64,000 nt of DNA, taken from assembly GCA_019096155.1 (NCBI GenBank), contig JAHCVI010000001.1:11408001-11472000 (forward strand), written 5' to 3'. Below the pieces are notes generated by a model. The model ran no database searches, was not told the origin of the DNA, and saw only the letters and a program-made list of their open reading frames with translations. This stretch comes from Staphylotrichum longicolle. Lineage: Eukaryota; Ascomycota; Sordariomycetes; Sordariales; Chaetomiaceae. Positions 43,676 to 55,195 of this stretch are shown here, piece after piece (positions within the stretch are counted from its first letter, which is position 1; every line of letters begins with the position of its first letter). Position numbers and translations under genes: made by a program.

Positions 43676-44905
43676 GAAGGGAAATGAAAACGCCTTCTGG
43701 TCGACCACATTTCAATGGCTCTCAGGAAACACTCTAGTTCGCCCAAGGCGCCATTAGCAGGGGCGATAGAATGCCTCGAGTTGCTTTGGCCTGACTGCGT
43801 CGGGCGGTACAGTCATAGAGCTGGTCTTGTTGGATTTCTAGGTCGATTCCATAGCAGGTCCATCTCAGCTTGAATGATACCCTGGAAAAATCAAGCGCGC
43901 TGAGATATTTGTAGGCAGATACTACCTCAGATAAAGCACTTTGCTTTCCAATTTGCTCTGTCTTCGCTGCCATGTCCACTTGTTTCCTCGCCATATTTGC
44001 TCTCAGCACATATCTCGTAGTCCAGTTTTTCGGGGTAGCTTGACCTGCACGTTGGTAATAATGAGAAACGTCAGGTACCTAGGCGGAACAAAGCAGAAAT
44101 GTGCGCATGAAATACGGGCCTTGCCAGTCTTAAAGCGTGAGCGGGTGGCATCTGTGACATGTGAGAGGCATCGCGCAGTCCGGATAATTTTGAATGGGAA
44201 AACCAGCCGAGGTCGCAATTCTCGACACGCACAGACGGTGGCAGATTGAAACTTGGGCGAAAATGGCAGCTGCACGTGAAAGTTGGGGGTCCTGACGTGC
44301 GTCAGCCTTCGATAAAGCGGCCGAACTACCCATTTGTAGCCCATCGTCCGAACGGAAGGACCCGACGGAGGCTTCTGGGCTCGGGGAGATTGCGGAGGGA
44401 GCAGGGATTGCCAGCTGGCGAAAGCTTGACAGATCTGTAACGAGACAGCCCCATGCTGGTTCCTGTCTGTTCCTGTCCCTCGGGTTTGCCACAACGGCCC
44501 TCTGCAGACCACTAGTCCCCCACCGAGTCCACTTGGACCAAGAACAGGGGAAATGTGAAACCAGGAATCCCCTCTTTCACCGATATGCCGCAGGCGATAC
44601 CCACGTGTTTCCAGGACACATACCCGGACCTTAGGCTAGGGCGCTAGGGGGGTCGAGAATTCACGATGTGTGAATTATTGGCTTCGGGCCGAGATTTGAT
44701 TTCAACGCGACCTCTGCCCGTCCTGCTCACTTCACAGGGAATAAAACTGCTGTTTTGTCCTGCGCCCTTGCCCATCCATCCGCCAAGCATGTTGTTGTGA
44801 CCTTCCCTATTTGCCTATCGCACAAAGTCTTTCCGCAGTATTATGTAGGGATTTCGTCCCACGACTCCGACCTCTCCAAACCAAAGTTGAGACCATCAGG
44901 CCGGA
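43676..44905. other. Intergenic region
   Basis: About 1.2 kb with no supported gene: scattered short ORFs without domains. The final 200 bp lead into the Pth11-like gene. Confidence 0.4.
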
Positions 44906-46154
44906 ATGGCAGACAACCGTGGACCGGCCCTGGCGGCCGTGCTCATAGTCCTCTTGGTCTTGTCTCTCATCTCCACCGCCCTCCGCTTCTACTCCATGGG
45001 TGTCATTCTCAAACGGTTCTACGTCGAGGACTGGCTTGCCCTGGTCTCGCTGGTATGATTTGATCCTCCTCTTGAAACTCAACGCTTCGAGACAAACGTC
45101 AAACTCGAGAGGCCAGGATTTCCTATCCACCTGCTGACATTCCTGTTGCGAACCACATAGGTGCTGTATTGCGTTTACACTGCCTGCGCACTCCTCGGTG
45201 TCCACTACGGCGTCGGCCAACATGTCGACGATGTGGCTCCCTTGGACCGCCCCAAGGCCGTCATGTGGCGGTGGATCGCCACCCTCTTCTACATTGTCAT
45301 AGCTTGGCTCGTGAAGCTCGTAGTGGGATTTTTCCTGCTCCGAATATGTTCGCACAAGCGCTGGCAGCGCATTACTCTCTGGGTCCTGATGTCTGTGGTC
45401 AGCGTCTTCAACGTCATCTACATCTTCATTGCCATATTCGCCTGCCACCCAGTTGAGCGCACGTGGACGCGCTACGATCCCACGCCCCAAGAGGGTCATT
45501 GCAACAGCACGTCGTTCGCCACCATCCCAACTTACATTGCAGCATTTTTGAACGTCTTGGCCGATTGGATTCTGCCTCTCCTACCTGCAACTCTGGTGTG
45601 GAAGGCAAAGATGGAGACGCGCAAGAAGGTATCGGTCTGCGCCGTCATGGCTCTCGGTTCATTGTAAGTTCTGTTCCCGTGATGAGCCATTTTGCTCTCT
45701 GCTTCTGAACCATGGCAAACTAACAAATTCTCCTCTCTCCAGAGCCTCCATAGCCTCCATCGTACGCATCCCGTACGCCTACGGCATACTGGACAACCCC
45801 GACTATCTCTACACCTTCCAGCCCATTGCCGTGTGGTCGACCGTCGAGATTGGCGTCGGGCTGACCGCCTCCTCGCTTGCAACGTTGACGCCCTTATTCC
45901 GCAAAATCAAGGTCTTCGGCTCCACGGGGCAGACAAACCCGACAGGAGGGGTCGATTCCCAGTTTCAAGGCCGAAAACCTGTCGGGCTCCCTTCCGTGGA
46001 CAAGGAGTCGGCACAGAGAGGGGATACCGCGCAGACCCCCGTTTCTCTTCTGAAACCCAAGCCAGAACCCGACGTAGAAGCACTGGAAGGGGCAAGCCAG
46101 GCCAGCGATGAGATAGAGCTGTACCCATTCAGGATACCGCCTGGCCGAGCTTGA
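44906..46154 (+). CDS. Pth11-like (rhodopsin-domain) integral membrane protein
   Basis: Three exons (44906-45052, 45161-45663, 45743-46154) give 353 aa. Seven hydrophobic helices are visible, starting with AAVLIVLLVLSLISTALRF. The family motif VEDWLAL follows helix 1. The conserved IFACHPVERTW lies after helix 4, and GSLASIASIVRIPY is restored by the second splice. The tail of about 90 residues is polar and Pro-rich, probably cytoplasmic. It has the same domain as the gene at 6502 but is a distant relative, not a recent duplicate. It probably sits in the plasma membrane as a receptor-like protein. The ligand is unknown. Confidence 0.83.
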
Positions 46155-46374
46155 GTCATTTTGGGCCGCAGATATGTTGTTTAGAAGTGGGAAGGTGTAC
46201 GGAGTACAGGGGTTTATTTTGGGAATCGACAGTCTGAGTTTTCCTCTCCACGACAACGAACCCGCTAGATGACATGCATAGAGAAAATATCCACGCTCCA
46301 AGTGAACCCGACAATATCCAATCCATTTTGGAAAACGTTATGGACGCCTACGACCCTAGATATGTCCCTTGGGG

Positions 46375-49259
46375 CTAGACGATCGTCACAGTCTTCTCAT
46401 ATCCCTCAGATATTAGAGCGTCAGCGACTCGTGAGGCTGGGCTATTCTCATCGAGACCGAACCCGTCCACAACTTGGTCGCAGTGCATCAAGACCCAGCC
46501 CGTCCCTATCCTCCGGTAGGTCTGCTGAGAGTTTTCGGCTCTGCTCTGGGACTGAGAGGGGACGAGGAGAAGCCCGGCTATCCAGGAAAACCCACCCGTC
46601 CCAGGGGCCGCCTGAATGAAGAGGATTGACAGGGGGAGCCCATCCTTCAAATCAGGGGCGTTTCCCTTCTCGTCGATAATATCGAGGTACGCGTCAGTCC
46701 GGGTTACATGTCGCTTCCCAAAGATATGGGACAGCTGCGTTGGAAACCAGACGACAAAGTGTCCGTCGTCGTCGTCGTCGTCCTTGTCGTTGACAGACGG
46801 GCCTACGAGCACTTCGAGCATGAGGCCCTTGATCGTCAGCGACGCATCCTTCAGAAGCCCATACGGACTCCTCGTGGCCAGCGACCACGTCACGTCCACG
46901 ACCTCGGTCGTCAACAACGCCTCCGCCCCGCACGAGGACGCCATCTGCACCCGCCCCATCAGCGACGCCCACGACCAGCTCGGCGCGTAGTACTCCTCGT
47001 GCCTCTCGGCCCGAATCCCGCTCGGCACCCGCCAGCACAGCGTACCCCCCAACAACTCCTTCCACATCCCGCCGACGTACGTCATGCCCGTGACGCCGGC
47101 CAGCGCGGCCGCGAACCCGGAAATCGCCGGCAGCCAGTCGGACGCGTACGTGATCTTGCGGTCCGTGTACGAGGGAAGCGCCTCCTCCCACACGAGCCGC
47201 GGATTGTCGGCCCGCCCGAAGAAGCCCTCGTCCTCCCCACCGCGCCGCCGCAGCTTCTCCAGCTGCAACACCCGCGGTGCCTCCTTGTAGAGCAGGTCGT
47301 GCGGCAGCGACTCGCTGCGGTGCGTCGCAGCGCACTGCCAGACCGTCTCGTGTGCGGCGAAGCGCAGCACGCGCCGCGACAGCAGGGCCTCCTGCAGCGT
47401 CCAGGCGCGCGTGTCGAGCAAGTGCGGCGCACGCCGGGCGGGGTCCGTCCCGGGGCCGTCGCCGACGGTGGCGATCCAGGGGTCGTAGCTGAACCAGTCG
47501 CGGACAAAGATGGAGACTTCGTGTACCGTGTCGTCCGCGCTGTGTGTCATGGTGGTGAGGCGGCGGCTGCAGGTGACGGCGGAGCGGGGGCGGAGGAAAC
47601 CGGCCGCCGAGTCCGCGGCGGAGGCCGCGGCGATGGTGAGGAAGGCGTTGTGGTAGACCTGGCCCATCTTGGGGGCTTCTGCTTCCCAGTCGGCCGTGTC
47701 GTCCTGGATAATGCAGACCGAGTCGATCCACAGGTATGGGATGTTGAGACGGCGGCAGGTAAGAAGGGCGTCGCGGAAGGTGGGCGGGAAACATGAAGGG
47801 GGTAGGCACTGTTGGAACGCGGTCAGGGCGGATTTGGTGGTGCGGGGAGGCATGACGGTGCCCCAACAATGGCTGAGGGCTGCATAGCGGCCGCGTTCGC
47901 CAGGGGCTGGGACATGCAGGCGCGGTGGAGGGCCCGCGTCAGCTCCAACCGAGATGATTCTTGTGGGGAGGAGCTGATCCTCTTCGGCTTCCTGTCTGCA
48001 CTCTTCATGACTGGACTGGCAGGTTGTTATCCATTGTTCTACGTGGGCCCAGCCCTCGTGAGAGTCGACATGTGGGTGGACGTGACTTCCCAGCCCGATT
48101 ATGGGCCAACGCCGTGGGCCGCCTGAGAGAATCACATGTAAGTACCTTGCATGCCGAAGCCCGGTTCAAGAATCGAGATGGATCGGGTATGCCTACCTTG
48201 GAGCGCGTATAGTTGAAACACGGGTATCCCTTGCTGTGAGCCTTCACCTTGGCCGTCTCCGGGACGGTTCTTGGGTTGGACCATGACTTGGAGCGGTGCA
48301 TCCTTCCCATAAAAAATCTCTGCCCTGGTAACCGTGCTGTCAAAATCTTCGGACCTCTTATTCATCCACCAAGCCATCGCTGACAGGTTTACGCAGACAA
48401 GTCTGAGAATGTTTTGCCATGGTATGCCCACCGTGGCGTACATGGATGCGGTTGCGTCCCTGAGAATTGTGCACGCGTAACACCGCTTGTTCGCCATCCT
48501 CAAGACGTCTGAGAAGAGCATCCGCAAGACAGGTTCCTCGTCATCATGATAGCCATGGATTCGTTGAAGATCAAAACAGGTGCCGCAGAGAGTGCCCTGT
48601 AGGCCCTGCCGGTCTTCTTCCGCCTCGATTCGGAGAAGGAGGGTCTTTATTTGCTGGACTTCGGCTTGGAGTCGGCGCACGGCCTGGCTAAAGCGATGGA
48701 GGGAGGCGTCTTCGGGTACAAAGACCAGCGCAGCGTCCAGGTTGCTGATGCTCCTGTCCAGGTTCACCGCGTCCAGTGCGTGTCGGCTTCTTGCGTAGAC
48801 TGCCCCGAGCAAAACGGCCACGAGGCGGTAGAGGAGCGCGACATCCATTCTCCCGTCATCAGGTCCCGCCGTTTGCGCCCTGGCCAACTGGAACACGGTG
48901 CGTTCAATCGCCGCAAACTCAGGCACCGCGTCCGGGCTTTCAATCAGAAGGAGCTTGCTGGCCAGGTCCTCGCCCTCTTGCAAGTCGCCGAGCTGGGCGA
49001 GCAACGACAGGACGGTCTCGAGCGCGGACAACGCGTCCGTCTTGAGAGTACTAACAGCGGCCGCCCGGCCCTGGACGCGCGTGAGCAGCTCGGGAATCAA
49101 CTCCTCGCTGCATCTCAAGACAGCGGAGCGGTCGATGACGCCGTCGTCGCATAGCTGTATCAATGCGGTGCTTCGTTCCTGGGATAGCGTGCCTGTGGTT
49201 GAGAGGACATCCACGACACCCTGCCGAAAGGGGTCCTCATCGGGGCATGCAGAGCCCAT
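46375..49259 (-). CDS. Large HET-domain protein with N-terminal helical extension
   Basis: Two exons (49259-48197 and 48122-46375) give 936 aa. The ATG at 49259 is the first in frame; the frame is open further up but without an ATG. The N-terminal 330 residues are mostly helical (Leu/Ala-rich, several heptad-like stretches) and contain GTLCGTCFDLQRIHGYHDDE and a CYACT segment. The Cys-x2-Cys pairs there resemble the region that often precedes HET domains. The HET domain follows the intron: RYAALSHCWG, then IPYLWIDSVCIIQDD and APKMGQVYHNAFLTIAAASA. Later WTLQEALLSRRVL is the usual end of the domain. HET proteins act in vegetative incompatibility. Nothing in the neighbourhood suggests a partner. 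Confidence 0.88.
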
Positions 49260-50310
49260 CCCGCCGATGTCGGATGGCACAGAAGAGGAATGGCGCAACA
49301 GGCCAACGATGTAGGTTTCGCAAAGAAATATACTTGTGTATATGTGCCTGCCTACATGTGTACCTTATGTGTCTAGGTTTTTGGACGCGGAGATTGACAA
49401 GTGTGCCTCGGACATTAGTTGGGCCTTGCGCTTGGCCTCTGCATGTTGATTCACAGATTCAGATGGCTCAGGGAGGCCAGCTACCTAGGCACATATGCAT
49501 GAGCGAGCGCGGATATCGGGACAGCCCCGTTGGTCATGGCGCCGCCTTGCGGCAATGCCAGTGGCTTGGCTTGGGGGCTGTGTTCGTCATCCCCCTGCTT
49601 GACTTTGTGGTCAACCCGCCTGCCAATGCTCCGTCGTATTGTGGGTGGTGGAGGGAGAAAAATTAGGGGGTCCTGTTGGCGCGTCGGCGTGTGACAGGAG
49701 CCGCCGGCTTGCGTTGCGAGTTGCCTCGTTGGAGGTTGCCAGACTTGCATGGCTGGAAGCATAGAGTAACAAGGCTTCACAGTCCCCTGAGCTCCAGCGT
49801 GGCGCCCATCAGCCAATCCCAGGTGCATTTGAAGGGTAATCGCCGCCCACCAAGGAGCTGGCGCGTGCACGCTGGCTTAGGTCAGACAACTTGATTTCCG
49901 ACAATCGCCAAAGCCTGTGCTCTCGAGAAGGCTTCTGTAACTTTCGACATGACTGACAGGGGTCCGAATACCTATCGTTCCGCTCATGGATGCATTGAGT
50001 ATCATATCGGCCGTTGTCGGCTTCCTCACGGTGACAGGCAAGGTTTATGTTCTTTCTTGTTTTGGGCGGGGCAACACAATCTCTTAATTTGGCGGGATGC
50101 TTTGGTGCAATTTGATACTATCTACCATAATCAAGGTCGTGGGGTTATGGAGGGAGAGCAAAGGAGTAAGTGAAGTGTACCTTCGGTGAGGTTGCCAATT
50201 TGTTCGGATCAAAAACATCATGTACTCCAGCCGAGAACTTGACACCCACCCCACGACCAAAGCATGAATTGACATCTGCGAGCTACTTGACGTGACCTAA
50301 CAGACATAAC
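49260..50310. other. Intergenic region
   Basis: About 1.05 kb with no supported gene. It contains the promoter of the HET gene (left side) and the 3' UTR of the DUF1996 gene. Confidence 0.4.
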
Positions 50311-51482
50311 CTACTTCATCGCCATACCCGGGAGCATGTCGAACCCTGTCGCATACAAAGTCAGCCTCGTACTCGCTCAGGTTATCACAAGGCAACAACT
50401 TACATCCATCAACCTCCTCCCTGACCTTCTTGGAGATCTTGCACCTCTTGGCATCGTCAATGCTCTGCGTCTTCTGGTTGCCGCAGTCGGCCGCAAAGCA
50501 GCCGTTGGCCACATCCATGGCCCGCTGCAGCGCATCTCCCTTCCAGCCAAAGACGTAGTCGCCGTGCTGGCCGTACCCCGTGGTGTCGCCCGTGCTCAGC
50601 ACAAACGGCTGGCCCGTCGCCGGCCACAGCGCTTTGTCATTAAACCCGGTCGTGTCCCACACAATCTCCAGCATCAGCTGCGGGATCTTGACGGGGTGCG
50701 ACGCCGGGCAGTTGCCGGTCGAGAGGAAGGTCGAGGGACCCCGGTGGGGTACGCGACGTGGTCCTTGTGGTTGGGGCTGTCCAGGTTCTTTGCCGTCCCA
50801 GCACGTCGGGTAGAGAACGTTGGAGCGGATGCCGCCCGGGCAGGGCTGTGGGGGAAACCCTCAAAGTCGCGCCGGCTGTCGGTGCAGGGGCCGCGTCGTC
50901 GCCGCCAAAGTTGGGGCCGCTGAAGCAGCGGAAGCAGCTTTGCGTCTTGTAGAGAGGGGTGCGGCGCGCCACGTCGCCGACAAACATCCGGAAGCCCTGG
51001 GGTGAGTTTGGTCAGAATGGGTAAGGGGTAACGATGGAGGGGAGGGGGGTGTAACGCACAGGCTTGAACGCGGTGACCTTGCCCTTACCAGGAGAGATGT
51101 AGTAGACGGTGACGCCGCCGCTTGTCTGTGTAGTGAACCTGTCATTAAACAGGAAGCGGTTGGGTATCTGCGGCACCCGCTTATAGCTCCCGTTCTTGGC
51201 CTGAAAGTACAGGTTTGCGGTCCAGTAGTTGCTGAAGTCGTCGGCAGGGCCGCAGGTTGTGCATGTGGCCAGCTGCGCGATGTCCGTCACCGGCATCGTG
51301 ACATTGAAGGCGTTGCCCCCAACGATCTGGTGCATATGGGCCGTTGGCGCCTTGCCCGGTTCGACGAGGGGGTCGAGGCGCTCGATCGTGATCTGCGAGC
51401 AGCCAAACCGCAGGTGGTTGAGTCCGTTGAGGAACCCCTGGGCATCGGCGAGCGCCGCAAAGATGAGTGCGGACCACAACAT
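50311..51482 (-). CDS. Secreted DUF1996 protein, frame-disrupted
   Basis: Three exons (51482-51060, 50996-50404, 50345-50311). A signal peptide starts at 51482 (LWSALIFAALADA). DUF1996 blocks follow: FGCSQITIERLDPLVEPG, HMHQIVGGNAF and CTTCGPADDFSNYW, then in exon 2 CFRCFSGPNFGGDD, GGIRSNVLYPTCWDG and YGQHGDYVFGWKGDALQRAM. In exon 2 the expected reading changes frame four times, at short runs near 50887, 50850, 50789 and 50735. Three fit loss and one gain of a base. The last exon restores a WFDMLPGM ending. Members are secreted or wall-associated fungal proteins of unknown function, often fused to WSC domains; none is present here. It may be an intact gene with sequence errors or a recent pseudogene. 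Confidence 0.75.
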
Positions 51483-52262
51483 AGTGATCAGTGATACTTT
51501 GGTAGTCTCAGAACAAGTGCGCGCAACTTCCAAGCAGTATGAAGATGGAAACAGGCAAAGTATCTGGGAGCAGTGGCGGAAGGCCTATATGTAGGTCTTA
51601 TCACTCCCGGACATGATCAACAACAATTTCAGGCATGCCAACTGCCACGCCACACCACCTTGTATGCAAATATACGACTGTGTTTTGGGTGTGTAGAGTT
51701 TGGGCCTCGCTTGCCAGTTGGGATAGTCATGATGTCCGAAATAGCACCCACCAAAGCCATCGCCGGGTGCTCAGGAAGGAGGCCAAGGCCTCGGCAAGTG
51801 CCCGATTGGATGGGTATTGGCCGGCAGATGGGGAGAGATGGTATCCAATATCGTGGCTCATCCAATCGGTACAACTCCATCTCGGAGAGGCCAGACAATC
51901 TCGTTCCGTGCGACGTGCTGGACAGTCGTGGCACCCGATCGTGGTTTGTCCAATCGGCACAACTCCGTCCCAGCGAGGGTATCATGGAGCTGCGGATCTG
52001 GCGAGTCGTCTGTCTGTGAAGTGAGGAGGAGTATAGGCACCTGGATGATTCCCGAATCTCCTCCCTCTTAGACGCCCTTTACAACATAACGTAGGTACCT
52101 AAGTAGTCGAGAAGCACCGTCAGGCACAAAAGAAGAAGGGTATAATCAGAGCCGCGTCCACCCGCGTCCAAATTTCGCGTTATGTAGAGAATAAAGGAAC
52201 AATGAAGATAATTCACAACCGGCACATTTCACCACCAGTCCTTCACGCCACGTTCAGTCTCT
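51483..52262. other. Intergenic region with diverged direct repeat
   Basis: No gene is supported. Two related 32-nt segments lie at 51850-51881 and 51938-51969. Confidence 0.45.
51850..51969. repeat. Direct repeat pair diverged only by transitions
   Basis: The segments at 51850-51881 and 51938-51969 align over 32 nt with five differences, every one a transition (C/T or A/G). The shared core is TCCAATCGG followed by ACAACTCC. The copies are 88 nt apart. The pattern fits an old small duplication with C-to-T drift. Confidence 0.55.
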
Positions 52263-52763
52263 TCAAGCCGGCTTCTTCAAGTTTAGTCCGCAACTGCTGC
52301 AAAAGCGATCCATCAACTCGCACGCACTACCACAACCCGGGCAGTACCGGCAATTCTGCGCCTCAGGTGCGAGCACGGGCACCGGTTGCAGAACAGGGCC
52401 ACCCATACCCTGCGCCGCGTAGGGCGGTGGCGGCGGGGGCGGCATCCCAGGGACCAGCGCAATCGGAGCTGCAACTGGGGGTGTAGGAGCGGCAGCGGCC
52501 TGAGCCTTTATTGCCTCTTCAACGGCGCGTTGGATCCGGGCCTCTTCTTCCTCATTCTGACGCTGCTTTGCCTCGGCTGCCCGCTGGATCCGGGCCTCTT
52601 CCTCTTCTTTCTGGCGGCTCCTGTATTCGACTTCTTGCTGGATCTGGAACTCTCGCTGTGACTGTGCTGCCACCTGTCGCTGTACCTCGTGCCGGGCTGA
52701 GGCGCGAGAGGCCCCAATCACGAGGGCGGTGCCGAGAATTGGGCGTCGTCGTCGGCCAAACAT
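52263..52763 (-). CDS. Small coiled-coil protein with C-terminal zinc ribbon
   Basis: A single exon of 166 aa starting at the ATG at 52763. The N-terminus is basic and hydrophobic (FGRRRRPILGTALVIGASRA), the pattern seen in fungal proteins of this type. Residues 35-90 form a charged coiled coil with the ten-residue unit EEEEARIQRA present twice. A Pro/Ala-rich linker with PPPPPPP follows. The C-terminus has two CxxC pairs, CPGCGSACELMDRFCSSCG, a zinc-ribbon pattern. No enzymatic motif is seen and the function is unknown. The N-terminal hydrophobic stretch is too short to call a signal peptide with confidence. Confidence 0.72.
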   Translation of the reverse strand: MFGRRRRPILGTALVIGASRASARHEVQRQVAAQSQREFQIQQEVEYRSRQKEEEEARIQRAAEAKQRQNEEEEARIQRAVEEAIKAQAAAAPTPPVAAPIALVPGMPPPPPPPYAAQGMGGPVLQPVPVLAPEAQNCRYCPGCGSACELMDRFCSSCGLNLKKPA

Positions 52764-53481
52764 GTTGTAAGATGTGTTTTGAATATTCAGGGGTTTCGCA
52801 GTTTCCAGGAACCAAGGGCGCAGGTTCTAATCATGAGAATGCGTTGAATCGCACATGATTGTTGGGAATCTCCCTGTGATATCCTTTGTACAATCACTGA
52901 AACACAAGCGTCCCTACGTAATGGCGACGCAATTCTCGTATTGGTGTGCCTCGGCTCGGTTCAGCCTCCATCCGAGCTCTGGCAGAAGGCCTGCGATAGG
53001 CAGATCAGAGGATTTGAATTTAGCGGCAACCCTTTGGTCATCCTCACTGGTTCACCGACAGGCCGATGGAGATCAGACGGTCGACATCCCGGCTGGCTAC
53101 CGAGAAGGTAGCTCCAGGTCCTGAGAACGATGGACTGCCCAGGAAACGAACACACTTCCACACACTCAGTTTTGTATAACTAATCGCAGCGCACTACCAG
53201 ACCACATCAATTCTTGGGGGACAACACAGATGATACAAGCTGCATTAGCTGATACCATTGTCATTGCATGGGTTCGAGCACAGCCAGAAGTTCAATTGAT
53301 AGAGTACTGAGACATTTGCCATTCAATCTATGATGTGATTTACAGGGAGGGGACAGAGACGGAGAGAGAGAGGGCGGTTGAGAGTAGGAGGGTGTTTGAG
53401 TGGGAGCTCGAGAAAGCAAGAGAGAAGGAGGGGAAGAGGAGAAGGTGAGGGAGAGTCAGACTCGTCGATAGCCCTCGGCGT
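52764..53481. other. Intergenic region
   Basis: About 720 bp with no supported gene. The right part (53340-53470) is purine-rich and is probably the 3' UTR of the next minus-strand gene. Confidence 0.4.
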
Positions 53482-54498
53482 CTACGGCTCGCCCATATCG
53501 ACCAGCGTCTCCTCGAAAGCGAAACCGCCGGGTGGATCGAAGAAGCCCCTCTCCTGCGAGTACTCGGACACGAATAAATCGGCACCCATAAACACGATCG
53601 CCAAACTGCCCTCCAGCTCGGGCCCCAGCGGTGGCGACCCGAGGAACCCTCTGTCCTGCGTCTCCCGGATGAAGGCGAGCAGTGCCGCGTTGGCCGCGTC
53701 CATGGCTGTCGTCCCGGCCGTGCGCGCCAAGGGCTGCCCTGCCGTCTCGCCCTCGCCCACCCCCGGCGGCGGCAGCACGGTAATCGCCACGCACACCGTC
53801 CCGCCCTGTTTGATGCCGCCGACCCGTGCGGCCCGGTCGCCCGACCGCCCGACAAAGACTAGCCGCGTGTCGTCGGGCGGGACCATCTTGGTCGTGCCGT
53901 CGTCGTGCAAGTACGAGATGGTCGTCGGGAACGGCCCCGCGTGGCAGTAGCGGAAGATGCGGGGCGGCCCATTGCCGTCTAGGCGTGTTGGGACGGTGGC
54001 GCGGGCGCTAGGGTGCCAATGAGGATCCTCGGGGAAGTTGACCTGGAGCCAAGTGACGGTCGTGTCGAAGGCCGCCTTCCGCATGATGCCCTCGTACACG
54101 GGGTCTTTCTCGGCCACCCGTTGCATCATATTCTCATACTCGGCTTTGTCACGCGCTTCGTCGGTGATGGGCTTGCCGATGAACAGGCGCGTTGGCGAGG
54201 GCGCGGGTCCACCGCCGGGTTGGGGAGACGGTGGGCTTGGCTGGGTGGAAGGTTGAGAAGAGGTAGGCTTGGATGAGGAGAGAGAGGGGCTGGTACCGAA
54301 GCCGCGGTCGTGGGGGTTGCTGCAGGAGAACGTTGGTCTGCCATAGTAGTTTGATCTTGAGGGAGACGACGTCGTCGTCGTGCTCGCGGTGGCGGCGGCG
54401 ATGAGGCAGCTCAAGTTGCACGAGGGCACTCCTCCGACGAGGCCCTGTTTGTGGCTCCCGACGCGAAGCAGGAGCAAAACGCGACTGGGGAACGCCAT
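53482..54498 (-). CDS. Uncharacterised protein, possibly mitochondrial
   Basis: A single open frame from the ATG at 54498 gives 338 aa. The frame is open further upstream to 54705 but less protein-like there. The N-terminus (AFPSRVLLLLRVGSHKQ) is basic, hydrophobic and without acidic residues, as in mitochondrial presequences. A Ser/Thr/Pro-rich linker follows up to about residue 105. The rest is a compact globular region (PITDEARDKAEYENMMQ, then VYEGIMRKAAF and VAITVLPPPG) that I do not recognise. The long open frame, natural composition and lack of stops support a real gene. Function unknown. Confidence 0.6.
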   Translation of the reverse strand: MAFPSRVLLLLRVGSHKQGLVGGVPSCNLSCLIAAATASTTTTSSPSRSNYYGRPTFSCSNPHDRGFGTSPSLSSSKPTSSQPSTQPSPPSPQPGGGPAPSPTRLFIGKPITDEARDKAEYENMMQRVAEKDPVYEGIMRKAAFDTTVTWLQVNFPEDPHWHPSARATVPTRLDGNGPPRIFRYCHAGPFPTTISYLHDDGTTKMVPPDDTRLVFVGRSGDRAARVGGIKQGGTVCVAITVLPPPGVGEGETAGQPLARTAGTTAMDAANAALLAFIRETQDRGFLGSPPLGPELEGSLAIVFMGADLFVSEYSQERGFFDPPGGFAFEETLVDMGEP

Positions 54499-55195
54499 TG
54501 TCAGGTGTGGATGGTGGGTGACCGACACCCCTGCACGTCTGATCTGAGCCGTCTGTCGTTCTCGAATCTTGACCTTTAAGCCGCCGATGTTTTGTCTGGG
54601 GCGGACTAACCACGTGCCATGTTCAGTTTCTTGGCCGAAATCTATTCCTGTGCTCCCGAAAAGAAAAACAACCAACGAAACTCGGAAATTGCCGTGGGGA
54701 GGCACGCTCAGCCAAGCTCGCGCGATGTCACTTTGAGTTTGTGATGGCCTGAACTTAGGTAAACACGCGGCGCGGGTGCGGGTTAAGGGGTGAACGCTGC
54801 GTTAGATGCACTTTTTTGAGTTTATGTGATTTATCATAAGGTATTTATGTACATACTTACCGTTAGTCTCGTGGGAGCCGCTCCCAGGTACCTAGCTAAA
54901 ATTAGAATCACAGTCTTGTCTCTTGTCGGGGCGACTCCCGAACCAACAGAGAGCAGCCAAAATTCCCCAACTCCATGCTTCCGCACTGTACTACTCGCTG
55001 CTTACAACCACAACCACCACCGCAGAGCCGATAGCTGCGCAGATGCAGCTTACAGTCGGCCCCGAGAGCTTCGCTGCTTTGAGAGTAGACGGGACGATTC
55101 GATGTCTCCTCAACACGCGGTACCCGCTCCCGTCCCGGCAGTCCTCGGCCGCGCATGCCCTTGCCAATCCATCTCTTCCTCAAATCGGGTGACAC
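54499..55195. other. Intergenic region
   Basis: About 700 bp between divergent genes. Short ORFs only; no domain is seen. Confidence 0.4.

Noticed and set aside
42464..43708. 414-codon minus-strand ORF opposite the GT4 gene
   Set aside because: Antisense composition and no motif. The plus strand carries the EX7E glycosyltransferase signature.
46708..47796. 362-codon plus-strand ORF inside the HET gene
   Set aside because: Arg-rich shadow of the minus-strand HET coding sequence.
46375..48135. HET exon as an independent gene starting near 48135
   Set aside because: There is no suitable ATG. A GT-AG intron (48123-48196) joins it in frame to the upstream exon, whose reading otherwise stops soon after.
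52511..52858. ORFs opposite the zinc-ribbon gene
   Set aside because: They mirror its repeat-rich coiled-coil DNA and have no independent support.
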